44,576 nucleotides of DNA from Candidatus Nealsoniibacteriota bacterium (GCA_016181965.1 JACOYH010000002.1:1-44576), one strand, 5' to 3'; positions 14,047 through 21,942 are shown, counted from the stretch's first letter. Numbers and translations: made by a program. Notes: generated from the sequence alone by a model not told the origin.

Positions 14047-14709
14047 ATGGAGAGTATTTTTGGTTTAATCGTGCCTCACGCCAGCTATGAATTTTCAGGG
14101 CGAGTCGCAGCTATCGGTTATAAGGCAATTTTAGGAAAAAAATTCGATACCGTGATTGTTTTGGCCGACTCTCACTACGAGAGGTTTGACGGGGTTTCGG
14201 TATGGCCCGGCGGATTTCTCGAAACACCTCTCGGAAAAACAAAAGTTGACGATAAGCTGGCAAAAAAAATCATCGCTTTTTCGCCTAGATTTTTTAGGCG
14301 CGATTCCGCGCATTTGTTTGAGCATTCTATTGACGCGCAGCTGCCCTTTCTGCAGATAGCTCTGAAAAATTTTAAAATTTTGCCGATTATTTTTGGCTCT
14401 GAAAACAAGGACTGGGCCCAACTGGCTGAAGTTATTTTGCAAAACACGAAAATCGGTAAGAACCTCATTATCGCATCGTCCGACCTGTCCCATAATTTGC
14501 CGCAAGACGAAGCCGAAAAAATAGACAAACGAACAATCGGCAATATTTTAACCCTAAAGACCGACGGGTTAGATGTTTGCGCCCCCGACTCGCTAAAGAC
14601 GCTTTTAACTATCGCCAAAAAATACAAAGCCAAGGCCAAATTACTGAAATACGAATTCAGGAAAACTGGCTTTGGGGCGATTGCTTTCGCCGCGCCCGGC
14701 GAGTTATAA
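14047..14709 (+). CDS. MEMO1-family protein (AmmeMemoRadiSam system protein B)
   Basis: The 220-residue protein matches the MEMO1 fold, related to class III extradiol dioxygenases: GLIVPHASYEFSGRVAAIGY, VIVLADSHYERFDGV, HSIDAQLPFLQ and IIASSDLSHNLP. The metal-site histidines appear conserved at PHA, SHY, EHSID and LSH. Partners of the AmmeMemoRadiSam set (AMMECR1 and the radical SAM protein) are not next to it. The start is the ATG at 14047; the upstream open frame is only leader. Its function in bacteria is not settled. Confidence 0.85.
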   Translation: MESIFGLIVPHASYEFSGRVAAIGYKAILGKKFDTVIVLADSHYERFDGVSVWPGGFLETPLGKTKVDDKLAKKIIAFSPRFFRRDSAHLFEHSIDAQLPFLQIALKNFKILPIIFGSENKDWAQLAEVILQNTKIGKNLIIASSDLSHNLPQDEAEKIDKRTIGNILTLKTDGLDVCAPDSLKTLLTIAKKYKAKAKLLKYEFRKTGFGAIAFAAPGEL

Positions 14710-14717
14710 TAGAATAT

Positions 14718-14927
14718 ATGGCCAAAAGAGCCAGTATAACCAAAGAGATGACCATTAGTGAGGTCATCAGAAAATATCCCAGAAGCGCCATGGTCTTTAT
14801 TGAATACGGCTTTCACTGCGTGGGCTGTCCCGCCTCACAATCGGAAACGGTTGAAGAGGGCGCTCAACTCCATCGCATTAACCTACAAACCCTTTTGGAG
14901 GCCTTAAATAAAGCGGCTAAACAATGA
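14718..14927 (+). CDS. DUF1858-type small protein
   Basis: The 69-residue product reads ITKEMTISEVIRKYPRSAMVFIEYGFHCVGCPASQSETVEEGAQLHRI, a good match to DUF1858. That domain has a CxxC-like HCVGCP motif and is often linked to hybrid-cluster or redox proteins. It is likely cytoplasmic and may carry a redox thiol or bind metal. It sits 8 nt after the MEMO1 gene and overlaps the next gene by 4 nt, so the three are probably one operon. The exact role is unknown. Confidence 0.85.
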   Translation: MAKRASITKEMTISEVIRKYPRSAMVFIEYGFHCVGCPASQSETVEEGAQLHRINLQTLLEALNKAAKQ

Positions 14928-15931
14928 GCAAGGTTTTGCTTTTTTTGGCTTCTCTTCTCGTTGGGGTGGCGCTTTTGATCGGAGTAATTCGTTTCATTGG
15001 CTGGCAGGAAATACAAAGCGCTTTTTATTTTTTTTCAGGATGGCAGGGCGCGGTGATAATTTTATTGACCGTGGCGGCGCTTTTTTTTGGAATGTGGAAG
15101 TGGCAGATTATTCTCAAAAATCAAGGTTATCAAATTTCTAACAAGCAGTTAATTCCGTCTTATTTGGCTGGTTTTTCTATAATTTATTTGTTTCCGATGC
15201 TGCTTTTTGGCGGAGAATTTTTTAAAGGTTATGTTTTAAGAGAAAAATTTAACATCCCGCTGCGCAAGGGAATGATTTCCATCCTGATAGATAAAATTAT
15301 AGAAGAGACCTCTTTTGTGATAAGCGTGATTGTGGGGCTCATAATTTTTTTATTTAAAATAGATGAATTGCCGCCCAGCAATACGAGTATTTTAATCGGG
15401 AGTTTTTTACTGGTTTTAATCGCGCTTTTTAGTTATTTATATTTTAAGATTTTCAAAAAACAAAGTATTGCTATTTTTTTTGCTAAACTTTTGGGAAGAA
15501 ATCATTCCCTTAACGGTCACGCGCTTGAAATAGAAAAAGAAATTTTCGATTTTTTCAAAAAGCGCGATAGGGCATTTTGGGCGGCTTTCGGTTTGGCTTT
15601 TCTAAGAATTGGCGCCACTTGGGCAAGGGCGTGGCTATTGGTTTTATTTTTGGGCAAACAAATCGGCGCTTTAACCGCTTTATCAATCCTTGGATTTTAT
15701 TATTTGGCTATTATCATACCCATTCCGGCCGCCTTGGGCACGCACGAGGTCATTCAGACATTTTCGTTTAGTTCGCTGAGTATTGGAGCGGGCACAGCCG
15801 CGGCTTTTGCGATAATTAGCAGAGGAGCGGAAATGGTTTTAGCTGTCGCCGGATTGCTGATTTTCTCTAAATTAGGCCTTGGCCTGCTTGGGGCGGCATT
15901 TTTACGCAAAATAGAAAAAATAAACATATAA
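14924..15931 (+). CDS. Flippase-like membrane protein (lysylphosphatidylglycerol synthetase TM domain / UPF0104)
   Basis: This 335-residue polytopic protein has eight or so hydrophobic helices with YLFPMLLFGGEFFKGYVLREKFNIPLRKG and PIPAALGTHE, which are hallmarks of the UPF0104/AglD-like flippase domain. The soluble aminoacyl-transferase part of MprF is absent. It could move lipids or lipid-linked sugars across the membrane. It overlaps the DUF1858 gene by 4 nt (ATGA). Substrate unknown. Confidence 0.8.
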   Translation: MSKVLLFLASLLVGVALLIGVIRFIGWQEIQSAFYFFSGWQGAVIILLTVAALFFGMWKWQIILKNQGYQISNKQLIPSYLAGFSIIYLFPMLLFGGEFFKGYVLREKFNIPLRKGMISILIDKIIEETSFVISVIVGLIIFLFKIDELPPSNTSILIGSFLLVLIALFSYLYFKIFKKQSIAIFFAKLLGRNHSLNGHALEIEKEIFDFFKKRDRAFWAAFGLAFLRIGATWARAWLLVLFLGKQIGALTALSILGFYYLAIIIPIPAALGTHEVIQTFSFSSLSIGAGTAAAFAIISRGAEMVLAVAGLLIFSKLGLGLLGAAFLRKIEKINI

Positions 15932-15932
15932 T

Positions 15933-16550
15933 ATGTTGAAATCACTTTCAAAAGTAGTTAAAGTAATGGTTCTTTCTGATTTTTTTCTGATGTTCGGCTG
16001 GGGCTTGGTTTTCCCCATTTTGGCAATTTTCGTAACAGAAAACATAGAGGGTGGCGATGCTACCGTGGTTGGTATTGCTTTCGGCATATATTGGATATTG
16101 AAGTCGGTGGCGCAAATTCCTATCGGCAGTTATTTGGATAGAAATCATGGAGACAAAGATGATTTTTACTTTTTAATCGGGGGAACTTTTTTATCAAGCT
16201 TAACCGCCTTTGGCTTGCTCTTTTCAAGCCAGCCATGGCACATTTACGGTCTACAAGTGGTCAATGCTTTGGGAGCGGCAATGGCTCTGCCTGCGTGGTC
16301 TGGCATATTTACAAGGCATATTGGCAGAAATCAAGAAGCGCAAAGTTGGGCATTAGATAGTTCAGCATTGGGATTGGGCGCTGGAATAGCTGGCGTTCTC
16401 GGCGGATTTATCGCTAAACTTTGGGGCTTTACGCCTCTATTTTTAACGGTGGGCGCCTTGGGAATACTTGCCACGGCTGTTGCCTTCTTAATTAAAAATG
16501 ATCTAACGGATAAGAAAGAAAAAACTATTTTAATTCCCAAGCCGAAATGA
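15933..16550 (+). CDS. Half-size MFS-type transporter
   Basis: Only 205 residues, about six transmembrane helices, correspond to one MFS half: FFLMFGWGLVFPILAIFV, then AQIPIGSYLDRNHGDKDDF, a variant of the loop 2-3 signature GxxxDRxGRR. A full MFS transporter has twelve helices, so this must work as a dimer or be a truncated gene. It ends in a normal charged tail overlapping the polX start, so no broken frame is visible. Confidence 0.8.
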   Translation: MLKSLSKVVKVMVLSDFFLMFGWGLVFPILAIFVTENIEGGDATVVGIAFGIYWILKSVAQIPIGSYLDRNHGDKDDFYFLIGGTFLSSLTAFGLLFSSQPWHIYGLQVVNALGAAMALPAWSGIFTRHIGRNQEAQSWALDSSALGLGAGIAGVLGGFIAKLWGFTPLFLTVGALGILATAVAFLIKNDLTDKKEKTILIPKPK

Positions 16551-18283
16551 CGCTCACAAATAAAGAAATTGCCCGCATTCTCTATGAAATTGCCGATTTA
16601 CTGGCCATACAGGAAGTAGAGTTCAAGCCGCAGGCCTATCAAAAAGCAGCCGTGATTTTAGAGAGCTTGGAAAAAGATATCGCCAAGATTTACCAAGAAG
16701 GCGGGAGAAAGGCCTTGGTTGATTTGCCCGGCATTGGCGAGAGTATTGCCGAGAAAATTGAAGAATATCTGAAGACGGGAAAAATCAAGTATTACGGCCA
16801 ACTCAAAAAACGGTTTCCCTTCGACATAGAAGAGTTAGTGAAGATAGAAGGCATGGGTCCCCAAAAAGCCAAAGCGCTTTGGCAAGAACTGGGCATCAAA
16901 AATGTGAAGGATTTAGAGAAGGCGGCTAAGGCCCATAAAATTGCCAAACTCGAGGGCTTCGGAGAAAAAACGGAAAAAAATATCTTAGAAGGCATTGCCT
17001 TTTTAAAAAGAAGCAAGGGCAGGTTTCTTCTCCATGAGATTATTCCCCGCGTCAGAGAGGTTGAAGAGAAATTAAGGGCGCTAAAAGAAGTACAAATGGT
17101 TAGCGTTGCCGGATCTGTTCGAAGAATGAAAGAGACCATCGGCGACGCCGATTTGCTGGTGGTGTCGCAGAATCCAAAAAAAGTGATGGATTTTTTCACT
17201 TCTCAACCAGAAGTGGCTAAGATTTGGGGAAAGGGCGTTACCAAGGCGTCGGTGAGGGTAAAAGAGGGCTTCGATATTGATTTAAGGGTGGTCAGGAAAG
17301 AACAATACGGCTCGGCTCTGCAGTATTTTACCGGCTCAAAAGAACATAATATCGCTGTTAGGAGAATTGCCATAAGCAAGGGGCTTAAACTTTCCGAGTA
17401 CGGACTTTTTAGGGGGAAAAAGCAAATTGCCGGAAAAACCGAAGAAGAAATTTATAAGGCCTTGGGTTTGGCGTGGATTCCTCCGGAAATGCGGGAAAAT
17501 CATGGCGAAATTGAGCTTGCGGACGCCCGTCGTCCGCAAAAGCTGTCGGATATCATTGACTATGGGGACATTCGGGGCGACCTGCATGTGCACTCGGATT
17601 GGGATGGAGGAGCTGATGCGATAAAGGCGCTGGCTGACGCCGCGCGAGTAATGGGATACGAATATATTGGCATTTCCGACCACACAAAGTTTTTAAAAAT
17701 AGAGCGCGGATTAGACGAAAAACAGCTGGAAAGGCGCAATAAAGCGATAGACGCGCTCAATTCAAAATCCCAAAATACAACCTCAAAATTCCGCATCCTT
17801 AAGGGTTGCGAAGCCAATATTATGAATGACGGGTCCATCGATCTTAAAAACGAGGCCTTATCTAAATTGGACTATGTTATTGCCGGCGTCCATTCCAATA
17901 TGAAAATCAATAAAGATGAAATGACAGCAAGAATAATTGCGGCTATGAAGAATCCGAATGTTGATATTATCTCTCATCTCACCGGGCGAATATTGAAAAA
18001 ACGGGGCGAATATGAAATTGATTTTGATAAGATTTTGCGAGCAGCCAAGCAATTTAACGCGATTTTAGAAATTAATGCCTCTCCCGAACGTTTGGATTTA
18101 AACGACGAAAACATCAGGCGAGCCAAAGAGGCCGGAGTTAAAATGATTATCAATACCGATACTCATCATAAAAATCAATTGCGTTTTATGGAGTTTGGCA
18201 TCGCTCAAGCAAGACGCGGCTGGGCCGAGAAAGAGGACATTATTAACACCCAGCCCATCGAAAAATTACTACAATATTTTTAG
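16547..18283 (+). CDS. polX: PolX-type DNA polymerase / 3'-5' exonuclease
   Basis: The 578-residue protein joins an N-terminal family X polymerase to a C-terminal PHP exonuclease, as in Bacillus PolX. Visible parts are helix-hairpin-helix motifs (LVDLPGIGESIAEKIEEYL), the nucleotidyltransferase signature VAGSVRRMKETIGDADLLV and its third acidic residue in FDIDLRVV. The PHP motifs are DLHVHSDWDGG, ISDHTKFLKI, IAGVHSNM and NTDTHH. The role is short-gap filling in base excision repair. A stretch NSKSQNTTSK in the PHP part is longer than usual. Confidence 0.96.
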   Translation: MTLTNKEIARILYEIADLLAIQEVEFKPQAYQKAAVILESLEKDIAKIYQEGGRKALVDLPGIGESIAEKIEEYLKTGKIKYYGQLKKRFPFDIEELVKIEGMGPQKAKALWQELGIKNVKDLEKAAKAHKIAKLEGFGEKTEKNILEGIAFLKRSKGRFLLHEIIPRVREVEEKLRALKEVQMVSVAGSVRRMKETIGDADLLVVSQNPKKVMDFFTSQPEVAKIWGKGVTKASVRVKEGFDIDLRVVRKEQYGSALQYFTGSKEHNIAVRRIAISKGLKLSEYGLFRGKKQIAGKTEEEIYKALGLAWIPPEMRENHGEIELADARRPQKLSDIIDYGDIRGDLHVHSDWDGGADAIKALADAARVMGYEYIGISDHTKFLKIERGLDEKQLERRNKAIDALNSKSQNTTSKFRILKGCEANIMNDGSIDLKNEALSKLDYVIAGVHSNMKINKDEMTARIIAAMKNPNVDIISHLTGRILKKRGEYEIDFDKILRAAKQFNAILEINASPERLDLNDENIRRAKEAGVKMIINTDTHHKNQLRFMEFGIAQARRGWAEKEDIINTQPIEKLLQYF

Positions 18284-18284
18284 A

Positions 18285-18309
18285 TTGGTTAGAGCCAGGC
18301 TCTAACCAA
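18285..18309. repeat. 25-bp perfect palindrome between polX and rplT
   Basis: TTGGTTAGAGCC (18285-18296) and GGCTCTAACCAA (18298-18309) pair perfectly around one A. Fifteen bases, AGCCAGGCTCTAACC, recur in the hairpin at 36269-36310. It lies between convergent genes and may end transcription, although no T tract follows. Confidence 0.75.
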
Positions 18310-18333
18310 CTGCGGCCCAGACCCCTCCACGTC

Positions 18334-18681
18334 CTACTGAGAGATTTTCTCCATTATTTTTTTAAAAATGTCGGGGTGGTTTTCGGCCAGTTCGGCTAAA
18401 ATTTTTCTGTCCAGTTCAATATTGTTTTGCTTCAGAGCGTGAATCAGCCGACTGTAAGAAACGCCATTTGCCCGGGAAGCGGCGTTAATTTTCACTTGCC
18501 AGAGTTGGCGCTTTTCTCGCTTTTTTGCTTTTCTGTCACGGTAAGCGTATTCCCAAGCATGCGCAAGGGCATCCTTGGCCAGCTTAAATTTGCTTTTTCT
18601 GCCCCAGCGAAAACCTTTGGCATGTTTTAATAAATGCTTTTTGTGTTTTTTGGCAGCTTTTCCTCGTTTAATTCTAACCAT
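18334..18681 (-). CDS. rplT: 50S ribosomal protein L20
   Basis: The 115-residue basic protein starts MVRIKRGKAAKKHKKHLLKHAKGFRWGRKSK and has AYRDRKAKKREKRQLWQVKINAASR and YSRLIHALKQNNIELDRKILAELA, the family core that binds 23S rRNA. It is the last gene of the infC-rpmI-rplT operon and overlaps rpmI by 8 nt. Confidence 0.98.
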   Translation of the reverse strand: MVRIKRGKAAKKHKKHLLKHAKGFRWGRKSKFKLAKDALAHAWEYAYRDRKAKKREKRQLWQVKINAASRANGVSYSRLIHALKQNNIELDRKILAELAENHPDIFKKIMEKISQ

Positions 18682-18862
18682 AAACTAATTTCTTTATTTT
18701 TTTAGCATCGGCCTTGGGCATTTCAATCCAGCGCCTTAAGGCGCGGATTCTTCTTCCGCTCTTTTTGGCCAGCAGATGGTCTTGGCCGGTCGGCCTTCTT
18801 AATACCTTGCCGTTTTTTGTAATCTTGAACCTTTTTGTAATTGATTTTCTTGTTTTGCCCAT
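18674..18862 (-). CDS. rpmI: 50S ribosomal protein L35
   Basis: The 62-residue basic protein starts MGKTRKSITKRFKITKNGKVLRRPTGQDHLLAKKSGRRIRALRR, the standard L35 pattern. It lies 4 nt after infC and overlaps rplT by 8 nt, in the conserved order. Confidence 0.97.
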   Translation of the reverse strand: MGKTRKSITKRFKITKNGKVLRRPTGQDHLLAKKSGRRIRALRRWIEMPKADAKKIKKLVYG

Positions 18863-18866
18863 AATA

Positions 18867-19370
18867 TTATGATTTGGAGATAATCATTGAAAAGCCCCTC
18901 GGCTCCCTCTTGATTTCTCTTTCAATTTTGAGGGGAATAATGCCCTGCAGAACTTCCAAAAATTTATAAACTTTTTCTTTAGCAAAGTCGCCAAGCGCTT
19001 TCTGTCTTCCCACTAGGCGCATTTCAATTCTGATCTTGTCTCCTTCTCTCAAAAATTTCTCCGCTTGCTTCGCCCTGACCTCCATGTCGTGTTGAGATAT
19101 ATTGAAGCTCAACCTAATGCCCTTCATTTCACCGCCCTTGGGCTTCATGCTCTTTTCTTTCTTTTGCTGCTGATACACATATTTGCCATAGTCCATTATT
19201 TTACAGACCGGCGGTTCAACCCTTTCTGTCACCTGAATTAAATCTAAATTACGCTCTTTTGCTTCGCGGAGCGCATTTTCCAACGGCATCACGCCCAATT
19301 GCTGGCCGGCTTCTCCTATAACCCTAACTTCCCGCGCCCTTATTTGATTGTTGATTAATGGTTTATTCAA
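18867..19370 (-). CDS. infC: Translation initiation factor IF-3
   Basis: IF-3 keeps the ribosomal subunits apart and checks start-codon choice. The 167 residues have the N-domain NNQIRAREVRVIGEAGQQLGV, the linker KIMDYGKYVYQQQKKEK and the C-domain HDMEVRAKQAEKFLREGDKIRIEM. The start is a TTG at 19368-19370. Rare start codons on infC allow IF-3 to repress itself, as known from the AUU of E. coli. The start lies only 13 nt after the expected CC end of the upstream tmRNA, so no room exists for a normal leader. Confidence 0.96.
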   Translation of the reverse strand: MNKPLINNQIRAREVRVIGEAGQQLGVMPLENALREAKERNLDLIQVTERVEPPVCKIMDYGKYVYQQQKKEKSMKPKGGEMKGIRLSFNISQHDMEVRAKQAEKFLREGDKIRIEMRLVGRQKALGDFAKEKVYKFLEVLQGIIPLKIEREIKREPRGFSMIISKS

Positions 19371-19385
19371 AAATTTTGTCCGAGG

Positions 19386-19715
19386 TGGAGATGGGGAGTT
19401 ATGAGCTCCCGTCTGAAAGATATTTTAAAATAATTCTACAGGCATAGTTGGTTTTTGCCTTCAAAGTCCCGGATATGAAACAAACAAAATTCCGAGACCT
19501 CTAGCCCCGCTTGTTTCACCGGATAGTTGGAGCAGAAAATCCGGCAATCTCGATGATATAACACCCGAATTGCCTATCGAGAGTCAGCAACTAAGATGGC
19601 TTTAAGCTACAGCTAAAGCTGGTTGTTTGAATAAGTTGGCGCTTATTTGTGTTGCCTTACGGCAAGCGGGCCTGCCTTATTTTAAAACTTCTTCCATCGA
19701 ATCGGTCTCATCCCC
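19386..19715 (-). ncRNA. ssrA: tmRNA (transfer-messenger RNA)
   Basis: This RNA rescues stalled ribosomes with SmpB. On the minus strand the 5' end GGGGATG followed by AGACCGATTCGATGG pairs with CATCTCC at the 3' end (one G-U). The tag reading frame at 19640-19602 encodes ANLFKQPALAVA and TAA, a normal hydrophobic degradation tag. Pseudoknot-like stems are present (CCGGAT/ATCCGG and TGAAACAA/TTGTTTCA). The T arm GGGAG/CTCCC carries an unusual loop, CTCATAA. The 3' end reads ACC then T, so CCA is not fully encoded. The 5' end overlaps the smpB stop codon region by 8 nt. Confidence 0.93.
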
Positions 19716-20157
19716 GTAATTTCAACTCTCTTTCGATTTCTTTCTCAATGTCTCTTTTTTTAAGGAGTTCTTTTTTGCCGGCCCTCTTTCTTCCCCTAGC
19801 CAGCCCGAACTCAAGTTTTATTTTGCCTCCCTTAGTATACATCCTTAATGGTATCAAAGTCAAGCCCTTTTGCTCGGATTTGCCGATTAAATACTTGATT
19901 TCCTTCTTATTCAAAAGCAGCTTTCGCAGACGGCTTGGGTCATAGTCCTTGGGCATATTCTGTGGCTGATACGGGGAAACATGCGCGTTAAGCAAATACG
20001 GCTCTTCGTCCTTGAAGACCACATAGGAGCCAGTCAGTCCTATTCTGCCCAGCTTGATGGATTTTACTTCGTAGCCGGCCAAAACTATCCCGGCTTCAAA
20101 TTTCTCCAGGATTTCGTAATCAAAATAAGCCTTTCTATTTTCAGCCAATGGTTTCAT
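19708..20157 (-). CDS. smpB: SsrA-binding protein SmpB
   Basis: SmpB binds tmRNA and mimics the anticodon arm in the decoding site. The 149 residues include AENRKAYFDYEILEKFEAGIVLAGYEVKSIK, the conserved N-terminal barrel, and the basic C-terminal tail ELLKKRDIEKEIERELKL. The last codons (CGG GGA TGA) are the first bases of the tmRNA, so the two genes overlap and must be cut from one transcript. The start ATG is preceded by TAAAAT at 6 nt and no ribosome binding site. Confidence 0.97.
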   Translation of the reverse strand: MKPLAENRKAYFDYEILEKFEAGIVLAGYEVKSIKLGRIGLTGSYVVFKDEEPYLLNAHVSPYQPQNMPKDYDPSRLRKLLLNKKEIKYLIGKSEQKGLTLIPLRMYTKGGKIKLEFGLARGRKRAGKKELLKKRDIEKEIERELKLRG

Positions 20158-20163
20158 TCTTTA

Positions 20164-20188
20164 ATTTTAGCGGAAATTACGCTAAACT
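20164..20188. promoter_or_regulatory. Back-to-back -10 boxes of smpB and argS
   Basis: TAAAAT on the minus strand (20164-20169) is 6 nt before the smpB ATG. TAAACT on the plus strand (20183-20188) is 7 nt before the argS ATG. Neither gene has a usable Shine-Dalgarno, so both transcripts may be leaderless. Confidence 0.5.
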
Positions 20189-20195
20189 GGAAGTG

Positions 20196-21899
20196 ATGAT
20201 CAGGGATGAACTAATACAATTAGTGGAAAGGGCGGCGAGGCAGGCCCGCCTGCCGGCTCGTCTTGACTCGGCGAGGCAGGCCCGCCTGCCGGCTCGTCTT
20301 GACTCGGCGAGGCAGGCCCGCCTGCCGGCGAGGCAGGCGAGTTTTGGCGCGCGCGAGGAAATTAGAATTGACCGGCCTGCCGAAGAAAGCCATGGCGATT
20401 ATTCAACCAACTTTGCTTTGCAAATCGCCAAGGCGGTCAAAATATCTCCTCAACAAATTGCGGCGCATCTTCAATCGCATATTTTGAGTTTGCGTCCTGA
20501 TCTTTTTGAGAAAATTGAAATAGTTGAGCCGGGCTTCATCAATTTTTTTATTTCCGCAAAATATCTGCAAAATCAGGTCGCAACCATTCTAGAGAAAAAA
20601 GAAAAATTTGGACACTTGAATTTAGGGAGAAGCAAAAAAACCAACGTTGAATTTATTTCGGCAAACCCCACTGGCCCCCTGCATGTTGGCAACGGACGGA
20701 GCGCGTTCAGCGGCGATGTTTTAGCAAACGTATTAGCCGCGGCCGGATATAAAGTTGTCAGGGAGTATTTTATTAACGACGCCAAAAACAGCAAACAAAT
20801 CATTGAGTTGGGCAAAACGGCCTTGGGCAAGGGAGAAGTTTATTTAAGCGAATATTTAAAACTTAAAATTCAATCCGTCCGCTGGCGGACAAAGTTGACG
20901 GAGGGGGATGCCGGATTTTTGCTGGCCAAAGAGGTTCAGGCCGATACCAAGGCCTTACTGGAGAAAAAGCTGAAAATAAAATTTGATAAATGGATTTCCG
21001 AGGAAAAAGACCTTTATCAAAAAAATAAAGTCAAAAAGACCCTTGAATGGCTCAAGCAAAAAAATCTGGTTTATCAAAAAGAGGGCGCATGGTGGGTTAA
21101 AAGCTCGCAGTTTGGCGACGATAAGGATTGGGTTGTTATTAGGGAAAGCGGCGAACCAACCTATCTGCTTTCAGACATTGCTTACCATAAAGATAAAATT
21201 GATCGCGGTTTTGAAATGATTATCGATATTTGGGGAGCCGACCATCAGGCCCATGTGCAAAAAATGAAAGCCGCAGTCGGTATGCTTGGTTACCAAGGTC
21301 AACTGGATATTTTAGTTCTTCAGCTGGTCACCCTAAAAGGCGGGGAGAAGCTTTCTAAAAGAAAAGGCCAAGTAATCATGCTGGAGGATTTAATTGACGA
21401 AATCGGCTTGGATGCGGCCCGATTTTTTTATCTTCAAAAATCCTTAGACACTCATATGGAAATCGACATCGGGCTTGCTAAGGAGCAATCGCAGAAAAAC
21501 CCTGTTTATTATGTTCAGTACGCTCACGCCCGCATTTGCAGTATTTTGGCCAAGGCCAACGCTAAGAATGCTAAGCCGCTTCACGATTTGCTAAACCATC
21601 CGAGCGAGCTGAGATTGATTAAGCAGCTGCTTAAATTGCCCGAGGTCATTGAAGACACGGCCAACGACTATCAATTACAACGTCTGCCCTATTACGCAGT
21701 TGAATTAGCTATGGTTTTTCATCAATTTTACCAGGACTGCCAGGTAATTTCCGAAGACAAAAAACTTACCCAAGCCCGCTTGTTCTTGGTTTTATCCGCT
21801 AAAACCGCATTGAAAAATACTCTCTCTCTGATGGGCGTCTCTGCCCCGCGTCTCTGCCCCGGAAAAAATGTAGCCGCCACTTTGATTAAAAAAACATAA
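20196..21899 (+). CDS. argS: Arginyl-tRNA synthetase with an N-terminal repeat insertion and altered C-terminus
   Basis: ArgRS charges tRNA-Arg with arginine. The 567-residue protein has the N-terminal tRNA-elbow domain (IRIDRPAEESHGDYSTNFALQIAK), the HIGH-like motif in NPTGPLHVGNGRSAF (last His replaced by Asn), IIDIWGADHQAHV, the KMSKS-like SKRKGQV and a DALR anticodon-binding domain. A GC-rich stretch of 2.7 copies of a 36-bp repeat adds ARQARLPARLDS units at about residues 14-48. A 13-bp duplication at 21836-21861 replaces the expected ending GVSAPEKM with GVSAP plus 16 other residues. Confidence 0.95.
   Translation: MIRDELIQLVERAARQARLPARLDSARQARLPARLDSARQARLPARQASFGAREEIRIDRPAEESHGDYSTNFALQIAKAVKISPQQIAAHLQSHILSLRPDLFEKIEIVEPGFINFFISAKYLQNQVATILEKKEKFGHLNLGRSKKTNVEFISANPTGPLHVGNGRSAFSGDVLANVLAAAGYKVVREYFINDAKNSKQIIELGKTALGKGEVYLSEYLKLKIQSVRWRTKLTEGDAGFLLAKEVQADTKALLEKKLKIKFDKWISEEKDLYQKNKVKKTLEWLKQKNLVYQKEGAWWVKSSQFGDDKDWVVIRESGEPTYLLSDIAYHKDKIDRGFEMIIDIWGADHQAHVQKMKAAVGMLGYQGQLDILVLQLVTLKGGEKLSKRKGQVIMLEDLIDEIGLDAARFFYLQKSLDTHMEIDIGLAKEQSQKNPVYYVQYAHARICSILAKANAKNAKPLHDLLNHPSELRLIKQLLKLPEVIEDTANDYQLQRLPYYAVELAMVFHQFYQDCQVISEDKKLTQARLFLVLSAKTALKNTLSLMGVSAPRLCPGKNVAATLIKKT
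20234..20340 (+). repeat. 36-bp tandem repeat inside argS
   Basis: Units at 20234-20269 and 20270-20305 are identical; a third partial unit runs 20306-20329, followed by GAGGCAGGCGAG. Each unit contains the palindrome GGCAGGCCCGCCTGCC and is exactly 12 codons, so copy number can change without breaking the frame. It is far richer in G and C than its surroundings. Confidence 0.95.
21836..21861 (+). repeat. 13-bp tandem duplication at the argS 3' end
   Basis: CGTCTCTGCCCCG occurs twice in direct succession (21836-21848 and 21849-21861). Removing one copy gives codons GAA AAA ATG TAG after GVSAP, the family-typical end. The duplication therefore shifts the reading frame. Confidence 0.9.
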
Positions 21900-21907
21900 A
21901 ATGATAA

Positions 21908-21940
21908 TCTACTATATATAGCAGTATAGTATATAGTAGA
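21908..21940. promoter_or_regulatory. Inverted repeat and -10 region before ileS
   Basis: TCTACTATATA (21908-21918) and TATATAGTAGA (21930-21940) are perfect 11-bp arms with an 11-nt loop. They end 2 nt before the ileS ATG. The right arm contains TATAGT (21932-21937), 5 nt before the start. It may be an operator over the promoter or an RNA hairpin. Confidence 0.5.
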
Positions 21941-21942
21941 CC

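Noticed and set aside
14480-14500. GTCCGAC palindrome in the MEMO1 gene
   Set aside because: It encodes the conserved ASSDLSH motif and has no complementary arms.
20234-20340. CRISPR array, from the regularly spaced repeats
   Set aside because: The units are contiguous direct repeats without variable spacers, are coding and keep the argS frame.
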